Of a stretch of 64,000 nucleotides of DNA, positions 1 to 11,529 are shown in pieces. The DNA is from Stutzerimonas sp. S1. GTDB lineage: Bacteria > Pseudomonadota > Gammaproteobacteria > Pseudomonadales > Pseudomonadaceae. The position numbers and the translations under genes are program-made. A model generated the notes under the pieces. It had not been told where the DNA came from. It did not search any database and saw nothing but the letters and a program-made list of their open reading frames with translations. The DNA lies in assembly GCF_025966695.1 (NCBI RefSeq), contig NZ_JAOEIY010000001.1, positions 62,001-126,000 on the forward strand. Reading direction: 5' to 3'. Positions within the stretch are counted from its first letter, which is position 1. Every line of letters starts with the position of its first letter.

Positions 1-579
1 CAGCTGGCGGGCATCGAGCAGCAGCAGCTGATGCTTGACCCGCAGCTCGGCGACGCCCAGCTCGGGCAGCTGTCGGCTACACACCAGCAGGGTCATCCAG
101 CAAGGCATGTGGCGCAGGAAGAAGCGCAGCCCGGCGATCAGCTCGGCGTCGTGCAGCACCTCGAATTCGTCGAGCACGATCAGGATTGCCTCGTGCTCGC
201 CCGGCAGCTCGGCCAGCAGTTGAGTGAACAGCGCATCCAGCGACACCTGGCCTTGCTCGGCCAGCGCCAAGGCCAGCGGACAGCCGGCATCCAGCTGGCG
301 GTCCAGCGCCTGGGTCAGGTAGCGGCCGAACTGCAGCCCCAGGTTGTCGCTGGCATGCAGCTGGAACCAGGCGATGCGGCCGTCGAAGGCCCGTGCCCAC
401 TGCGCCGCCAGGGTGGTCTTGCCGAAGCCGCTGGCGGCATGCAGCACCGCCAGGCGCACCTGCGGCAGGCGCTGCTGCCACTCGTCCAGGCGCGGCCGTT
501 CGAGCAGGCCCGGCGGCAGCATGGGGATCGCCAGCTTGGTGGGGATCAACGGCAGCAGAGGTGGCATCGCGGCATTCAT
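1..579 (-). CDS. malT: MalT-like LuxR-family transcriptional activator, N-terminal part (cut by window edge)
   Basis: 193 N-terminal residues are present, reading off the left edge. The frame is open from an ATG at 577-579 and holds a P-loop at about residues 46-56 (HAASGFGKTTL), as in the ATP-binding domain of MalT/STAND-type LuxR activators. The following text (WARAFDGRIAWFQLHASDN, then a VLDEFE Walker B-like stretch) fits that family. The C-terminal LuxR helix-turn-helix lies outside the window. It sits just after malG on the same strand, so it is inferred to be the maltose regulon activator. An A-rich leader motif lies directly upstream. Another STAND-type LuxR regulator is possible, but the context favours MalT. 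Confidence 0.8.
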   Translation of the reverse strand, partial: MNAAMPPLLPLIPTKLAIPMLPPGLLERPRLDEWQQRLPQVRLAVLHAASGFGKTTLAAQWARAFDGRIAWFQLHASDNLGLQFGRYLTQALDRQLDAGCPLALALAEQGQVSLDALFTQLLAELPGEHEAILIVLDEFEVLHDAELIAGLRFFLRHMPCWMTLLVCSRQLPELGVAELRVKHQLLLLDARQL

Positions 580-590
580 CGACGGTTCCC

Positions 591-616
591 TGTTCTTGTT
601 CTTGTTCTGTTCTTGT
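591..616 (-). promoter_or_regulatory. Candidate Crc/Hfq CA motif in malT leader
   Basis: On the minus strand the leader reads AACAAGAACAAGAACA starting about 12 nt before the ATG, a run of A-R-N triplets. It contains the AAnAAnAA consensus bound by Hfq with Crc in pseudomonads and overlaps the translation start region. Inference from motif and position only. Confidence 0.55.
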
Positions 617-684
617 CATGACCTGGCGCACCGATTCGCACCGCTCCCGCTCCCCGGTCTCGCGCCTCGTTTCAACTCACGCGG

Positions 685-1575
685 TCAGCCCTTCACCCCG
701 CCGGCGGTCAGGCCACCGACGATCCACTTCTGGCAGTAGAGGAACACGGCGGTGATGGGCAGCCCGGAGAGTACCGCGGCGGCGGCGAAGTCGCCCCACA
801 GGTAGTTCTGCGGATAGAGGTACTGCTGCGCGCCGACCGAGAGGGTGAGCTTGTCCACGTCCATCAGCAGCACCGAGGCGATGGGGTATTCGGTGACGCT
901 GGTGATGAAGGCGAGAATGAACACCACCGCCAGGATCGGCACGCTCATCGGCAGCAGGATATGGAAGAACGCCTGCCAGGTGCTGGCGCCATCGACGATG
1001 GCGGCCTCCTCCAGCGAGGCGTCGATACTCTCGAAGTAGCCCTTGATGGTCCAGATGTGCAGCGCCATGCCGCCCAGCGAGGCGACGATCACCGCGCCGT
1101 GGCTGTTCACCCCGAGCCAGCTGACGTGCTGGCCGAGCTGGTCGAACAGGGCGTAGATCGCCACCAGCGAGAGCACCGGCGGGAACATCTGGAAAATCAG
1201 CATGCTCTTCAGGATCGGCGCCTTGCCGGCGAAACGCATGCGCGCGAAGGCGTAGGCGCTGGTGGTCGACAACAGCAGGATCAGCGCCGAGCTGACCAGG
1301 GCGATCTTCACCGAATTCCACAGCCACAGCAGCACCGGGAACGGCGGCTGGGTCACGCTGCCATCCTCGTGGGTGTAGGGGATGCCGAGGGCCAGCGACC
1401 AGTGTTCCAGCGTCGGGTTCTCCGGGAACAGGCTGCCGGTGGCGAAGTTGCCCTCGCGAAAGGAGATCGACACCACCATCAGCAGCGGAAAGAGGATCGC
1501 CACGACGAAGGCCAGCAGCGCCGCATGGGTCGCCCACAGCCGGTAACGCGCGGATTTCGGTTGCACCATGGCCAT
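685..1575 (-). CDS. malG: Maltose/maltodextrin ABC transporter permease MalG
   Basis: 296 residues, the usual MalG length. It is an inner-membrane permease with about six hydrophobic segments. The EAA motif that docks the ATPase is visible near residue 190 ([21 protein letters not shown] begins it). The C-terminus ends in [10 protein letters not shown], typical of MalG. It forms the channel with MalF and receives maltodextrin from MalE. The gene follows malF by 10 nt with an AAGGAG ribosome site just before the ATG, so co-transcription with malE-malF is expected. No malK lies in the cluster, so the ATPase must be encoded elsewhere. Confidence 0.95.
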   Translation of the reverse strand: MAMVQPKSARYRLWATHAALLAFVVAILFPLLMVVSISFREGNFATGSLFPENPTLEHWSLALGIPYTHEDGSVTQPPFPVLLWLWNSVKIALVSSALILLLSTTSAYAFARMRFAGKAPILKSMLIFQMFPPVLSLVAIYALFDQLGQHVSWLGVNSHGAVIVASLGGMALHIWTIKGYFESIDASLEEAAIVDGASTWQAFFHILLPMSVPILAVVFILAFITSVTEYPIASVLLMDVDKLTLSVGAQQYLYPQNYLWGDFAAAAVLSGLPITAVFLYCQKWIVGGLTAGGVKG

Positions 1576-1585
1576 GACCGTCTCC

Positions 1586-3118
1586 TTATACCTTCACTTT
1601 CGAGAGCTTGAGGTTCAGCAGCGCCATGGCACCGACGAGAATGAAGATCATCGTGGCGATGGCCGCGGCCAGGGCGAAGTCCTGCCCGGAATCCTGGAAG
1701 GCGATGCGGTAGGTGTAGCTGACCAGCAGATCCGTGGTGCCGGCCGGCGTGCTCGCGCCGATGATGTCCGGGCCGCCACGGGTCAGCAGGGTAATCAGCA
1801 CGAAGTTGTTGAAGTTGAAGGCGAAGCAGGCGATCAGCAGCGGCATCAGCGGCTTGATCAGCTGCGGCAAGGTGATGCGCAGCAGGTTGTCCAGCGGGCT
1901 CGCGCCATCGATCGCCGACGCCTCGTACTGATCCCGCGGGATGGCCTGCAAGAGGCCCATGCACAGCAGCAGCATGTACGGGTAGCCGAGCCAGGTGTTG
2001 ACGATGAGGATCATCGTGCGCGCCAGGGCCGGGTCGCTGAACCAGTCCGGGCGGATGCCGAACAGCCCTTCGAGCAGCAGATTGATCTCACCGAAGTTCT
2101 GGTTGAACAGCCCGCGGAACACCAGGATGGAAATGAACCCCGGCACCGCGTACGGCAGGATCAGCATCAGCCGGTAGAACGCCTTGCCGCGCACCAGCTC
2201 CCACTGCAGCAGGCTGGCCAGCACCAGCCCCACGGCGAGGGTGAAGACCACGGTGAGCCCGGCGAAGGCGAAGGTCCAGGCGAAGATCTGCACGAACGGC
2301 TCACGGATGCTCGGTTCACTCAGCACCCGGGTGAAGTTGGCGAAGCCGGCGAACACGGTGAAGCCCGGCGGCACCGCTTTGCCCGTCTCGTCCACATAGA
2401 AACCGCGCTCCATGTCGGCGGTCAGGCGCGCACCGCTGCGGGTGTCGACCAGCACGCCAGGGCCTTCCTGGCGATAGACCGGCTCGACCGCCGCCACCTC
2501 GCGCAGCCCGTACAGCCGTAGCAGGCTGCCATCCGGCGCCTGCATGACCCATTGTTCCAGCGCCTTGCGCCGCTGAATCACCTCGCGCAGCGCCAGCGCC
2601 TCGCCCAGGCCTTCGACGCTTTCAGCCGGCTGCAGCGTCAGCGGTGCTTCCGCATCCGGCTCGCCGGTGAGCGGCGGACTGACGAACACGCCCTGCTCGC
2701 CCTTGTCCACCCGCAGCCGCTCGCCTTGCGGGCTCGAATGCAGGCTGAAGCGGAAGCGCTCGCCGGCCAGATAGGTCTGGCTCAGGTGATAACGCTCCAC
2801 CTGGGCCAGGCTCAACAGGTGGCTGCCGCTGTAGTTGGTGAAGCCGATGCCCACCGTGTAGAGCAGCGGGAAGATGACGAACACCAGCATCCCCGCCACC
2901 GACGGGTAGACGTAGCGCTGGGCGTACATGCGCCGGTTGATGAACAGGTAGCTGGCGATGCCGGTGACCACCAGTCCGAGCAGAGCGAACGCCATCTGCT
3001 TCTGAACGTAGAGCGCGACCACCAGATACAGCGCGAAAGCGTTGAAGGCCAGCCAAAGCAGCCAGCGCAGGCCGGTGGTCAGGGAGCGGGGCAAACCCCA
3101 GGGTGTCGGGCGGGTCAT
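1586..3118 (-). CDS. malF: Maltose/maltodextrin ABC transporter permease MalF
   Basis: 510 residues from the ATG at 3116-3118, close to the 514 of E. coli MalF. It has N-terminal membrane segments, then the long periplasmic P2 insertion peculiar to MalF (roughly residues 95-275), then the permease core with an EAA loop ([20 protein letters not shown]). It pairs with MalG in the inner membrane. The frame stays open upstream, and a GTG at 3149-3151 preceded by AAAGG is an alternative start adding 11 residues. Neither start has a strong ribosome site, so the exact N-terminus is uncertain. Lies about 100 nt after malE. Confidence 0.93.
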   Translation of the reverse strand: MTRPTPWGLPRSLTTGLRWLLWLAFNAFALYLVVALYVQKQMAFALLGLVVTGIASYLFINRRMYAQRYVYPSVAGMLVFVIFPLLYTVGIGFTNYSGSHLLSLAQVERYHLSQTYLAGERFRFSLHSSPQGERLRVDKGEQGVFVSPPLTGEPDAEAPLTLQPAESVEGLGEALALREVIQRRKALEQWVMQAPDGSLLRLYGLREVAAVEPVYRQEGPGVLVDTRSGARLTADMERGFYVDETGKAVPPGFTVFAGFANFTRVLSEPSIREPFVQIFAWTFAFAGLTVVFTLAVGLVLASLLQWELVRGKAFYRLMLILPYAVPGFISILVFRGLFNQNFGEINLLLEGLFGIRPDWFSDPALARTMILIVNTWLGYPYMLLLCMGLLQAIPRDQYEASAIDGASPLDNLLRITLPQLIKPLMPLLIACFAFNFNNFVLITLLTRGGPDIIGASTPAGTTDLLVSYTYRIAFQDSGQDFALAAAIATMIFILVGAMALLNLKLSKVKV

Positions 3119-3218
3119 GGCTGGGCTGGGCAACTCGGCACGGGCATTCACGGGAGCAGAACCTTTGAAAACGGAGCATAGTCCGCCGGCGCGCCCGAGG
3201 CGGCGGCCGGCGACGGGT

Positions 3219-4406
<1,188 letters not shown>

Positions 4407-4425
4407 GCTTCGCTTTCCTCGTGGC

Positions 4426-4440
4426 TTCTTGTTTTTTGTT
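4426..4440 (-). promoter_or_regulatory. Candidate Crc/Hfq CA motif in malE leader
   Basis: The minus strand reads AACAAAAAACAAGAA about 20 nt before the malE ATG, matching AAnAAnAA perfectly. Same type of element as in the malT and lamB leaders. Confidence 0.55.
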
Positions 4441-4503
4441 CCACCTGCTGCCGGCCTGAGGCTCTGGCAGTCGTGCCATGCTCGACGCGTGCTGCGCCCG
4501 CTA

Positions 4504-4513
4504 CATCCTCCCC
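4504..4513 (-). promoter_or_regulatory. Candidate MalT box upstream of malE
   Basis: The minus strand reads GGGGAGGATG, containing the MalT core GGA(T/G)GA as GGAGGA. It lies about 100 nt upstream of the malE start. The nine bases GGGAGGATG recur before lamB at 8089-8097. The remaining intergenic stretch (4407-4829) holds no gene that I can support. Confidence 0.45.
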
Positions 4514-4829
4514 GAAGGCGGTGTCGAGGGCGTAGAAGCGGGGCGTAGTCCGTGACTGGCAACGTCACAAAATACGCTGCCAAGCCTAGCGCTTACGCCT
4601 GTTGCGGGCCGCCAATGCGCAGTCAAATGCTGCGAAATCACCACGGAGTTGCCGCGATGCCAGCCAATCCGTCGTCCGACCTGCCGCAAGCCCTCGGCCC
4701 GATGCGACCGAACGCAGCCCATGCCCGTGCGGCGTTTGTCGCTCGTTGCGTCAGGCGTGCACTTGGCACAGACAGCAGCCACCGCGACGAAGTGCCCGAA
4801 GCCGGTCGGCGCGGCGAGGAGTTCCGCCG

Positions 4830-5948
4830 ATGAGCACGGCCTCCCTGAACGCCTCGGCACGGCGCCAGGCTCAGCTCGCCTTTCTCGCCAGCGGCACCGA
4901 GTATCGTCTGGGCCGCGCCGAGGATTGCCCGCTGCCACCGGAACAGCTGGCCGCGATCACGGGCGATGAGCCCTGGGTGCGTGCGTGCCTCGATGATGGG
5001 CTGACCGCTCGCGTCTACCGCATCCGGCTGGATGGCCGCGATTGGGCGCTCAAGGTCGCCCGCCGCCCCTGTCGGGTGCAGAACCCCGACGGCCAGACGA
5101 GCTTTCTCAACGAACTGCAGCGCCGCCGCGACCTTACCCGCTTGATGCGCACGCCGGAACAGGCCGAGCGTCTGGCCGGTATCGTGCCGACGCAGTACGC
5201 CTCACTGCAGCAGGGCATCATCCTCTCGCCCTGGGTCGAAGGCCGGCGCATCGAGCGCTGGGACGAGCGTCAGTTGCTGGAGCTGTTCGCCCTGCTGGTC
5301 GCCCTGCTACTGGGTGGGCTGTTCGAATGGGACCTGGCCGCCGGCAACACGCTGGACGACGGGCGCATCCGCCTGTTCGATTTCGGCTACCTCTACCCCT
5401 TCGACCCGCTGCGCCAGTACAACAGCGACGGCCTCGCCTCGCCGGGTTTCCACGTCGCCGAACGCTTCGAGACGCGGCAGCTGTTCGCCTGCCTGCTACG
5501 GCTGGAACAGGAAAGCGAGACGCAGGCACTGGCCGATTTCGCGCTGGAAAAACGCATCGCGCTGGAGGCCTACCAGCGCCTGCATCGGGAACTCGCCACC
5601 CGAGGTGCCAGCCAGGGAGTGCTGGCCTGGCTGGCCGACATCATGCGTCGCTGGCGCACGGCGCTGACCGGCAATCTGGGGGCGCTGTACCTGCAGGAGG
5701 CCTGGCGCTCGCACTGGCTGGATGTGAAGGACGACCTCAGCGGGCAGAGCTGTACGCCGCTGACCTTGCAGCGCCTGGCCTGGCTCAGAGACAAAGCCAC
5801 CAGCCAGCGTGCCGAGCTGCTCGCCGGCGGGGCGCTGGCCAACGAACGACAGCCCGACCGCGAAGCGCTGCTCGACGACCTGCGCCAGGCCGAAGCGCAG
5901 GCGATTCGCTGGCAACTGGCCGATCTGCGGAGCGCCGAAGGGGTGTGA
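4830..5948 (+). CDS. Kinase-like (protein-kinase/phosphotransferase fold) protein of unknown role
   Basis: 372 residues. The ATG at 4830 follows GAGGAG at good spacing. I do not recognise the family, but the protein shows the core of an ATP-dependent kinase fold: a VAIK-like strand with Lys75 (WALKVARRP), a possible partner Glu95, a catalytic-loop-like FEWDLAAGN (Asp168, Asn173), and a DFG-like LFDFG (Asp184). All four elements are in the right order. The C-terminal 180 residues are mostly helical and rich in Leu, Arg and Glu. It is divergent from malE and lies between malE and amyP, so a role linked to maltodextrin metabolism or its control is possible but unproven. It does not resemble known maltokinases. 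Confidence 0.7.
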   Translation: MSTASLNASARRQAQLAFLASGTEYRLGRAEDCPLPPEQLAAITGDEPWVRACLDDGLTARVYRIRLDGRDWALKVARRPCRVQNPDGQTSFLNELQRRRDLTRLMRTPEQAERLAGIVPTQYASLQQGIILSPWVEGRRIERWDERQLLELFALLVALLLGGLFEWDLAAGNTLDDGRIRLFDFGYLYPFDPLRQYNSDGLASPGFHVAERFETRQLFACLLRLEQESETQALADFALEKRIALEAYQRLHRELATRGASQGVLAWLADIMRRWRTALTGNLGALYLQEAWRSHWLDVKDDLSGQSCTPLTLQRLAWLRDKATSQRAELLAGGALANERQPDREALLDDLRQAEAQAIRWQLADLRSAEGV

Positions 5949-5988
5949 GCGGTGCGCAGATTGCGCCCGGGCGGGAAGGTATTGCGGC

Positions 5989-6056
5989 GGTGGGCTGAAG
6001 CCCTCCCTTCGACGCTACGATGAAGCCATCTCCTGTAGGGTGGGCTTCAGTCCACC
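5989..6056. repeat. Intergenic palindromic repeats of the GTAGGGTGG type
   Basis: GTAGGGTGGGCTTCAGTCCA with a closing CC at 6035-6056 forms a GGTGGGCT/AGTCCACC hairpin. A related GGTGGGCTGAAGCCC lies at 5989-6003. Elements starting GTAGGGTGG and closing in CCACC are scattered between genes in pseudomonads. A second copy with another core is at 11675-11708. Confidence 0.5.
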
Positions 6057-6119
6057 ACAACGGCCCCAGAAACAGCCGCGACCTCATCCACAACCCGCCG
6101 CTGCGCTCATGAGGCCAAC

Positions 6120-6152
6120 AAAAAAAGCCCGCCTCCTATCGGCGAGGCGGGC
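6120..6152 (-). terminator. Rho-independent terminator after amyP
   Basis: GCCCGCCT (6127-6134) pairs with AGGCGGGC (6145-6152). On the minus strand this stem is followed by a run of T, as expected for termination of amyP, whose stop codon is about 20 nt away. Confidence 0.85.
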
Positions 6153-6170
6153 CATCGCTACCGCTTAAGG

Positions 6171-7817
6171 CTAGAACCGCCCGGCCGTGGTGGCACCTTC
6201 GCTCGGCGTCAGGCTGTTGTTCGCCCCGCTCTGCCATTGCCGCACCTGGGTGGCGTTGGCCTCGTTGCGGATCAGGCATTTCCATTCCACCGGCTGCCCG
6301 GCCGGCACGGCAATACGGCCCTTCCAGGTCGGGTAGGCGCTGGTGTCGGTCAGGCGCACCGCCGATGCCGGGCTCCAGTTGCCGAGCTGGCTGACGTTGC
6401 CCGCCGCGTAGACGCTGTCGCCGGGTTGCGTCACGCCGTTGTCGCAGCGGAAATTCACATTGACCAGCGCGCCGGGTTCACCGCCACCGCTGCCCGTGCC
6501 GCTGCGCCAGACGCGCACCTGGCCGTCGCTGGCGTTGACCGCCTCGCTGAAGCTGCCGCTGGCGACCTGGCCGGGGTTGGCCAGATCGGAGTTGAGCGCC
6601 ACCACCAGGGTCTGCTGGCTGCCGCTGACGGTGGCGACGAGGCCGCTGTAGCCGCTGTGGAAGCTGATCGCCGAATCGGCACGCACGCCGGCGGCGCGCC
6701 GCACCTGAATCAGCTGGCGGATGAAGTCGCCGTAGCCCCAGTCGTACATGTGCGACCAGTACACCACCGGCGTGCCCGGGCTGGTCAGAATGTAGGCGTA
6801 GGCCTGGCGGATCAGCCCGTCCTGCAGCGCCCAGTGGTGCTGGCCACCGTTCTGCCCGGGCGAATAGCCGGTGTCGTGGTTGTCGACAAAGGTCACCGCC
6901 ACCTCGCGCCAGCGCGGGTCGGGGTTGCCGTTAAGGCCATGCTTCCAGTCGGCGACCGAGCCGTTCTGCATGCGCTCCTTGAGCGCGAAGTCGAACACCG
7001 GGCACTTGGCCCGGTCCGACCAGTCCTTGATGATCTGCTGCCAGCTGGCGGTGTTGCGCCAGTCCCAGCTCGGATATTCAGAAGGGCCTTTCCACAGCTC
7101 GCCAACGCAGAAGCTGCTGTCGGCGCTGTCGCTCATCCAGCTGTCGACCCGTTCGGGCGCATAGCCGCGAACGAAGTCGAAGCGGAAGCCGCCGGCGCCG
7201 TAGCCGCTGCGCAGGTTGGCAAGCTCGTCGCGAAACATGACGTAGATCTGCGGATGGCCGGTGTTCAGGTCCGACTCGCCGCCGATGAAGCGGTCACCGT
7301 CATCGCAGTCGTTGGGGTAGTTGCCCGGGTCGGCGCAGTCGTTGCGCCAGAAGCCCTGGCCGGCCGGCAGGTTGATCTCCTTGTCCGGGTAGCCGCGGTT
7401 CATGTGATTGGGCACCACATCGTAGAGCACTTTCACCCCGGCGCCGCCGAGCGCGCCGGCGGCCTGGCGCAGCTGGGCGTCGCTGCCGTAGCGGCCGTTC
7501 TTGTTGAAGTCATGCCAGAAGTAACCCTCGCCGCCGCCGGACTTGCCGCCGTCGGTCCAGCTGGAGAAGTCACGCCAGGGCACCGGCATCCAGATTGCCG
7601 AGAAGCCGTCCGCGGCGATCGTCGAGGCCTGCTGGCGAAGGATGTTGTACCAGTCGTTGGGCGCTTCGCGGACGACGTTCCAGTGGAAGCCCTGGAGGAT
7701 GATTTCGTCGCCGCCGTGGTAGCGCACGCCGGCCGGGCTCTTGCCGGCCTGGTCAGCGAGGGCGGGGAACGGCAGCAGGATCGCCGCCAATACGGCGGCA
7801 CGTAGGGTCTGGCTCAT
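6171..7817 (-). CDS. amyP: Glucan 1,4-alpha-maltotetraohydrolase (G4-amylase), secreted
   Basis: 548 residues, the exact precursor length of the P. stutzeri maltotetraose-forming amylase. Signal peptide MSQTLRAAVLAAILLPFPAL plus A is cut before DQAGKSP, the known mature N-terminus. The GH13 catalytic residues are in place: Asp in GFRFDFVRGY (mature 193), Glu in FCVGELWKG (219) and Asp in FVDNHDTG (294). A GSGTGSGGGEPG linker leads to a C-terminal starch-binding CBM20 domain of about 100 residues (CDNGVTQPGDSVYAAGN, then WKCLIRNE). It releases maltotetraose from starch ends outside the cell, feeding LamB and MalEFG. Few substitutions against the published enzyme; divergent from lamB. Confidence 0.97.
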   Translation of the reverse strand: MSQTLRAAVLAAILLPFPALADQAGKSPAGVRYHGGDEIILQGFHWNVVREAPNDWYNILRQQASTIAADGFSAIWMPVPWRDFSSWTDGGKSGGGEGYFWHDFNKNGRYGSDAQLRQAAGALGGAGVKVLYDVVPNHMNRGYPDKEINLPAGQGFWRNDCADPGNYPNDCDDGDRFIGGESDLNTGHPQIYVMFRDELANLRSGYGAGGFRFDFVRGYAPERVDSWMSDSADSSFCVGELWKGPSEYPSWDWRNTASWQQIIKDWSDRAKCPVFDFALKERMQNGSVADWKHGLNGNPDPRWREVAVTFVDNHDTGYSPGQNGGQHHWALQDGLIRQAYAYILTSPGTPVVYWSHMYDWGYGDFIRQLIQVRRAAGVRADSAISFHSGYSGLVATVSGSQQTLVVALNSDLANPGQVASGSFSEAVNASDGQVRVWRSGTGSGGGEPGALVNVNFRCDNGVTQPGDSVYAAGNVSQLGNWSPASAVRLTDTSAYPTWKGRIAVPAGQPVEWKCLIRNEANATQVRQWQSGANNSLTPSEGATTAGRF

Positions 7818-7830
7818 CGCAATACTCCGG

Positions 7831-7844
7831 TTCTTGTGCTTGTT
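7831..7844 (-). promoter_or_regulatory. Weak Crc/Hfq-like motif in amyP leader
   Basis: The minus strand reads AACAAGCACAAGAA 14-27 nt before the amyP ATG, one mismatch from the AAnAAnAA pattern. Listed because lamB, malE and malT carry clearer versions. Confidence 0.35.
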
Positions 7845-7969
7845 CGCGGGTATCCGGCAACGGACTGCCGAATAAGGATGAACGCCGGTCGCACCTTCGA
7901 CCGACCTGGGCAGCCTGCCCCTGCACGCCCCGGCCACCAACCTCCCCCGCCCAGTTGCAGGCGGCGTAG

Positions 7970-9496
<1,527 letters not shown>

Positions 9497-9564
9497 ACCG
9501 CACCGACTGAACGCCGTTAAGCAACGGCAGCCTTTCCGCTCCCACCGTCCAGACGGTGCCTTTT

Positions 9565-9596
9565 GCCCCGGCTCTGGCAGGTCGGGGCATTTTTTA
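9565..9596 (+). terminator. Terminator between lamB and malM
   Basis: GCCCCG (9565-9570) pairs with CGGGGC (9583-9588), followed by ATTTTTT. It is a rho-independent terminator 15 nt before malM, so malM may be reached only by read-through or by its own promoter. Confidence 0.75.
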
Positions 9597-9610
9597 TCCG
9601 GAGAACCGCC

Positions 9611-10534
9611 ATGCATCCTTTATCTCTTCTCGCCGCCGGGCTGATCGCCCTGGCGCTCGCCGGCTGCGGCAGCGAGCCGCTGCGCCGGGTCGACGCCCTC
9701 GCCGCCAGCCCTGCGCCGCTGCAAGGCTCGGTCGAACAGGCGCGCGCCGCACTGGCCGCCGCACCGATCTGCTGCAGCGGTGTCGACCGGTTGCCGTTCG
9801 AGCCGCTCGAAGCCGGTTTCGCCGGCGACGTGCTGATCGACACCCAGGCGCCGGCCTACCGCTTCGAGACCGGCAAGAGCTTCCTGCGCGCCTTCAAGCT
9901 ACCGGCCGGCGGCCCGTCATTCGAAATCCGTCTCTACAGCCAGGCCGGCAGCAGCGTACTGGCACCCAACGCCATGCTGCTCGACAGCCGCATGCGCCCG
10001 ACCCGCCTGCTGGATGCCGACGACTTCGTCTACGTTCCGCCAACCGGGCTCAAGGGCGACAGCCTGGACGCACGCCTGCGCATCGACCGTTCGCAGCCGG
10101 AGCACCCGGGCAACGAGCGCTACCTGATCCTCTACACCAGCGAGGCGCAGATGGCCGGCCAGACCACGCTCGAACACCCGGCCAAGGCCTATGCCAAGGC
10201 GCTGGGCAACGAACCGCCGAGCATCCCCGACCCGGTGGCGCAGCACTCGCCAGTAGGCGTGATCAAGCTGGTGATGATCCCCGACAGCGCCGCCGGTTCA
10301 ACCGCCAAGGGCTATGTGCCGGGTTACAGCATCGGCCAGGAAATGGGCAACGAACTGCCCGTCGCGCCGGCCCCCGCGGTGCTGCCGGAGACTTCGGCCT
10401 ACTACCGCCAGGCGATCGACGCCGCGCTGGCGCAGAAGGATCTGGAACGCGCGTTGCGTCTGGCCGACGAAGCGGCACGGGTAGGCGACAGCACGGCGAA
10501 GCAGCACCTGCTCGAACGCATCGAGATTCGCTGA
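9611..10534 (+). CDS. malM: MalM-family maltose operon lipoprotein
   Basis: 307 residues, about the length of E. coli MalM. The N-terminus is a lipoprotein signal with lipobox LALAGC. The start has a GGAGAACC ribosome site. The family text begins after a low-complexity linker (ICCSGVDRLPFEPL) and ends in a C-terminal helical region. MalM is a periplasmic protein of the maltose operon whose function is still not defined. Position downstream of lamB matches the E. coli lamB-malM order, except that malK is missing. Confidence 0.88.
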   Translation: MHPLSLLAAGLIALALAGCGSEPLRRVDALAASPAPLQGSVEQARAALAAAPICCSGVDRLPFEPLEAGFAGDVLIDTQAPAYRFETGKSFLRAFKLPAGGPSFEIRLYSQAGSSVLAPNAMLLDSRMRPTRLLDADDFVYVPPTGLKGDSLDARLRIDRSQPEHPGNERYLILYTSEAQMAGQTTLEHPAKAYAKALGNEPPSIPDPVAQHSPVGVIKLVMIPDSAAGSTAKGYVPGYSIGQEMGNELPVAPAPAVLPETSAYYRQAIDAALAQKDLERALRLADEAARVGDSTAKQHLLERIEIR

Positions 10535-10569
10535 TCGGTCAGTCGTCGCCGGCTGGGTAACGGTGCAAG

Positions 10570-10595
10570 GGCCACAGCCGCCTGCGGCTGTGGCC
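10570..10595. terminator. Hairpin between convergent malM and CBS gene
   Basis: GGCCACAGCCG (10570-10580) pairs perfectly with CGGCTGTGGCC (10585-10595) around CCTG. It has no T run, but its place between two convergent stop codons suggests a bidirectional transcription end. Confidence 0.5.
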
Positions 10596-10601
10596 TGACG
10601 T

Positions 10602-11039
10602 TCATTCGCCGCGGATGTACTGTTCGAGCTGCTGGATCAGGCTGTCCTGTTCGGCCATGGTTTCCTTGACCACGTCACCGATCGACAGCAGGCCGACGGT
10701 GCGGCCCTGGTCCAGCACTGGCAGGTGGCGCAGGTGCTTGTCGGTCATGATCTCCATGCACTCGCGGATGCTCTGGCGCGGCTCCACCGTGACCACCTTG
10801 GTCGTCATGATGGCGCTGACCGGGGTGACGAACGAGGAGCGCCCCTGAAGCACCATCTTGCGCGCGTAGTCACGCTCACTGACGATTCCCACCAGCCGTC
10901 CCGAGGCATCGGCGACTGGCAGTGCACCGACGTTTTTCGCGGCCATCAGCTTGAGCGCGTCGAACACCGAATCCTCGGGAGCGATCGTCACGATGCCCTG
11001 TGTCTGCTTGGCACCAATCACCTGCGCAACCGTTTTCAT
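10602..11039 (-). CDS. Tandem CBS-domain protein
   Basis: 145 residues. The start at 11037-11039 was chosen for its AAGGAG ribosome site. It consists almost entirely of two CBS repeats (residues about 10-65, with GALPVADASGRLVGIVSERDYA, and about 75-130, with HLRHLPVLDQGRTVGLLSIGDVV), so it is probably a soluble adenosyl-ligand sensor. No catalytic or membrane domain is attached, so its target is unknown. Its leader carries an AAnAAnAA motif, which hints at Crc/Hfq control. Confidence 0.9.
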   Translation of the reverse strand: MKTVAQVIGAKQTQGIVTIAPEDSVFDALKLMAAKNVGALPVADASGRLVGIVSERDYARKMVLQGRSSFVTPVSAIMTTKVVTVEPRQSIRECMEIMTDKHLRHLPVLDQGRTVGLLSIGDVVKETMAEQDSLIQQLEQYIRGE

Positions 11040-11050
11040 GGGACAGCTCC

Positions 11051-11064
11051 TTCTTGTTGGTTTT
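11051..11064 (-). promoter_or_regulatory. Candidate Crc/Hfq CA motif in CBS-gene leader
   Basis: The minus strand reads AAAACCAACAAGAA directly before GGAG. It contains AACAAGAA, a perfect AAnAAnAA, next to the ribosome site. Confidence 0.4.
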
Positions 11065-11189
11065 GACGGAAATGCGGCCCAGGGCATCTCCACGTCGAGC
11101 AAGCCGAAAGCAGAACATATAGCGTGGCCGCGAACGCAGCAAAGCGTTTCAGCCGGCGCATGAGCAAGCCTGTAATTGCTTCCGGCGAG

Positions 11190-11510
11190 TCAGGCGCTCA
11201 GCTTCAGGCCGACCAGCCCGGCGAGCAGCAACAGCGCGCTGAGCAGTCGCGCTGGCGAGGCACTTTCGCCAAAGATGACGATGCCCAACGCCACGGTGCC
11301 CAACGCACCGATGCCGACCCATATCGCGTAGGCCGTACCGACCGGCAGCACCTGCATGGCGCGGGCGAGGAGGAAGAAGCTGCCAGCCATCGCCAACACG
11401 GTGAGCACACTGGGCAGCGGACGGGTGAAACCTTCGGAAGCCTTGAGGCCAATGGCCCAGCCTACTTCCAGAAGGCCGGCAATGATCAGCATGATCCAGG
11501 CCGAATGCAT
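11190..11510 (-). CDS. sugE: SugE/Gdx small multidrug-resistance family guanidinium exporter
   Basis: 106 residues with four membrane spans, the SMR size. Glu15 in the first span ([11 protein letters not shown]) is the essential substrate/proton site. GFTRPLPSV and the [10 protein letters not shown] stretch match the SugE/Gdx branch rather than EmrE (compare E. coli SugE GFSRLTPSV). This branch exports guanidinium ion. The upstream leader folds as a guanidine-II riboswitch, which supports the function independently. Monocistronic as far as visible. Confidence 0.93.
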   Translation of the reverse strand: MHSAWIMLIIAGLLEVGWAIGLKASEGFTRPLPSVLTVLAMAGSFFLLARAMQVLPVGTAYAIWVGIGALGTVALGIVIFGESASPARLLSALLLLAGLVGLKLSA

Positions 11511-11529
11511 GAGGATGACTCCATCAACG

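Noticed and set aside
591..616. Tandem TTCTTG repeats as a microsatellite or phase-variation tract
   Set aside because: The repeats are irregular, and on the minus strand they form A-R-N triplets next to a start codon, better explained as a Crc/Hfq site.
961..3181. Long plus-strand open frames across malG and malF
   Set aside because: They are antisense shadows of malG/malF in high-G+C DNA: Arg/Gln/His-rich text with no domain or ribosome site.
5042..5998. Alternative plus-strand frame overlapping the kinase-like gene
   Set aside because: Its product is Arg/Pro/Gly-rich noise, while the 4830-5948 frame carries kinase motifs and a ribosome site.
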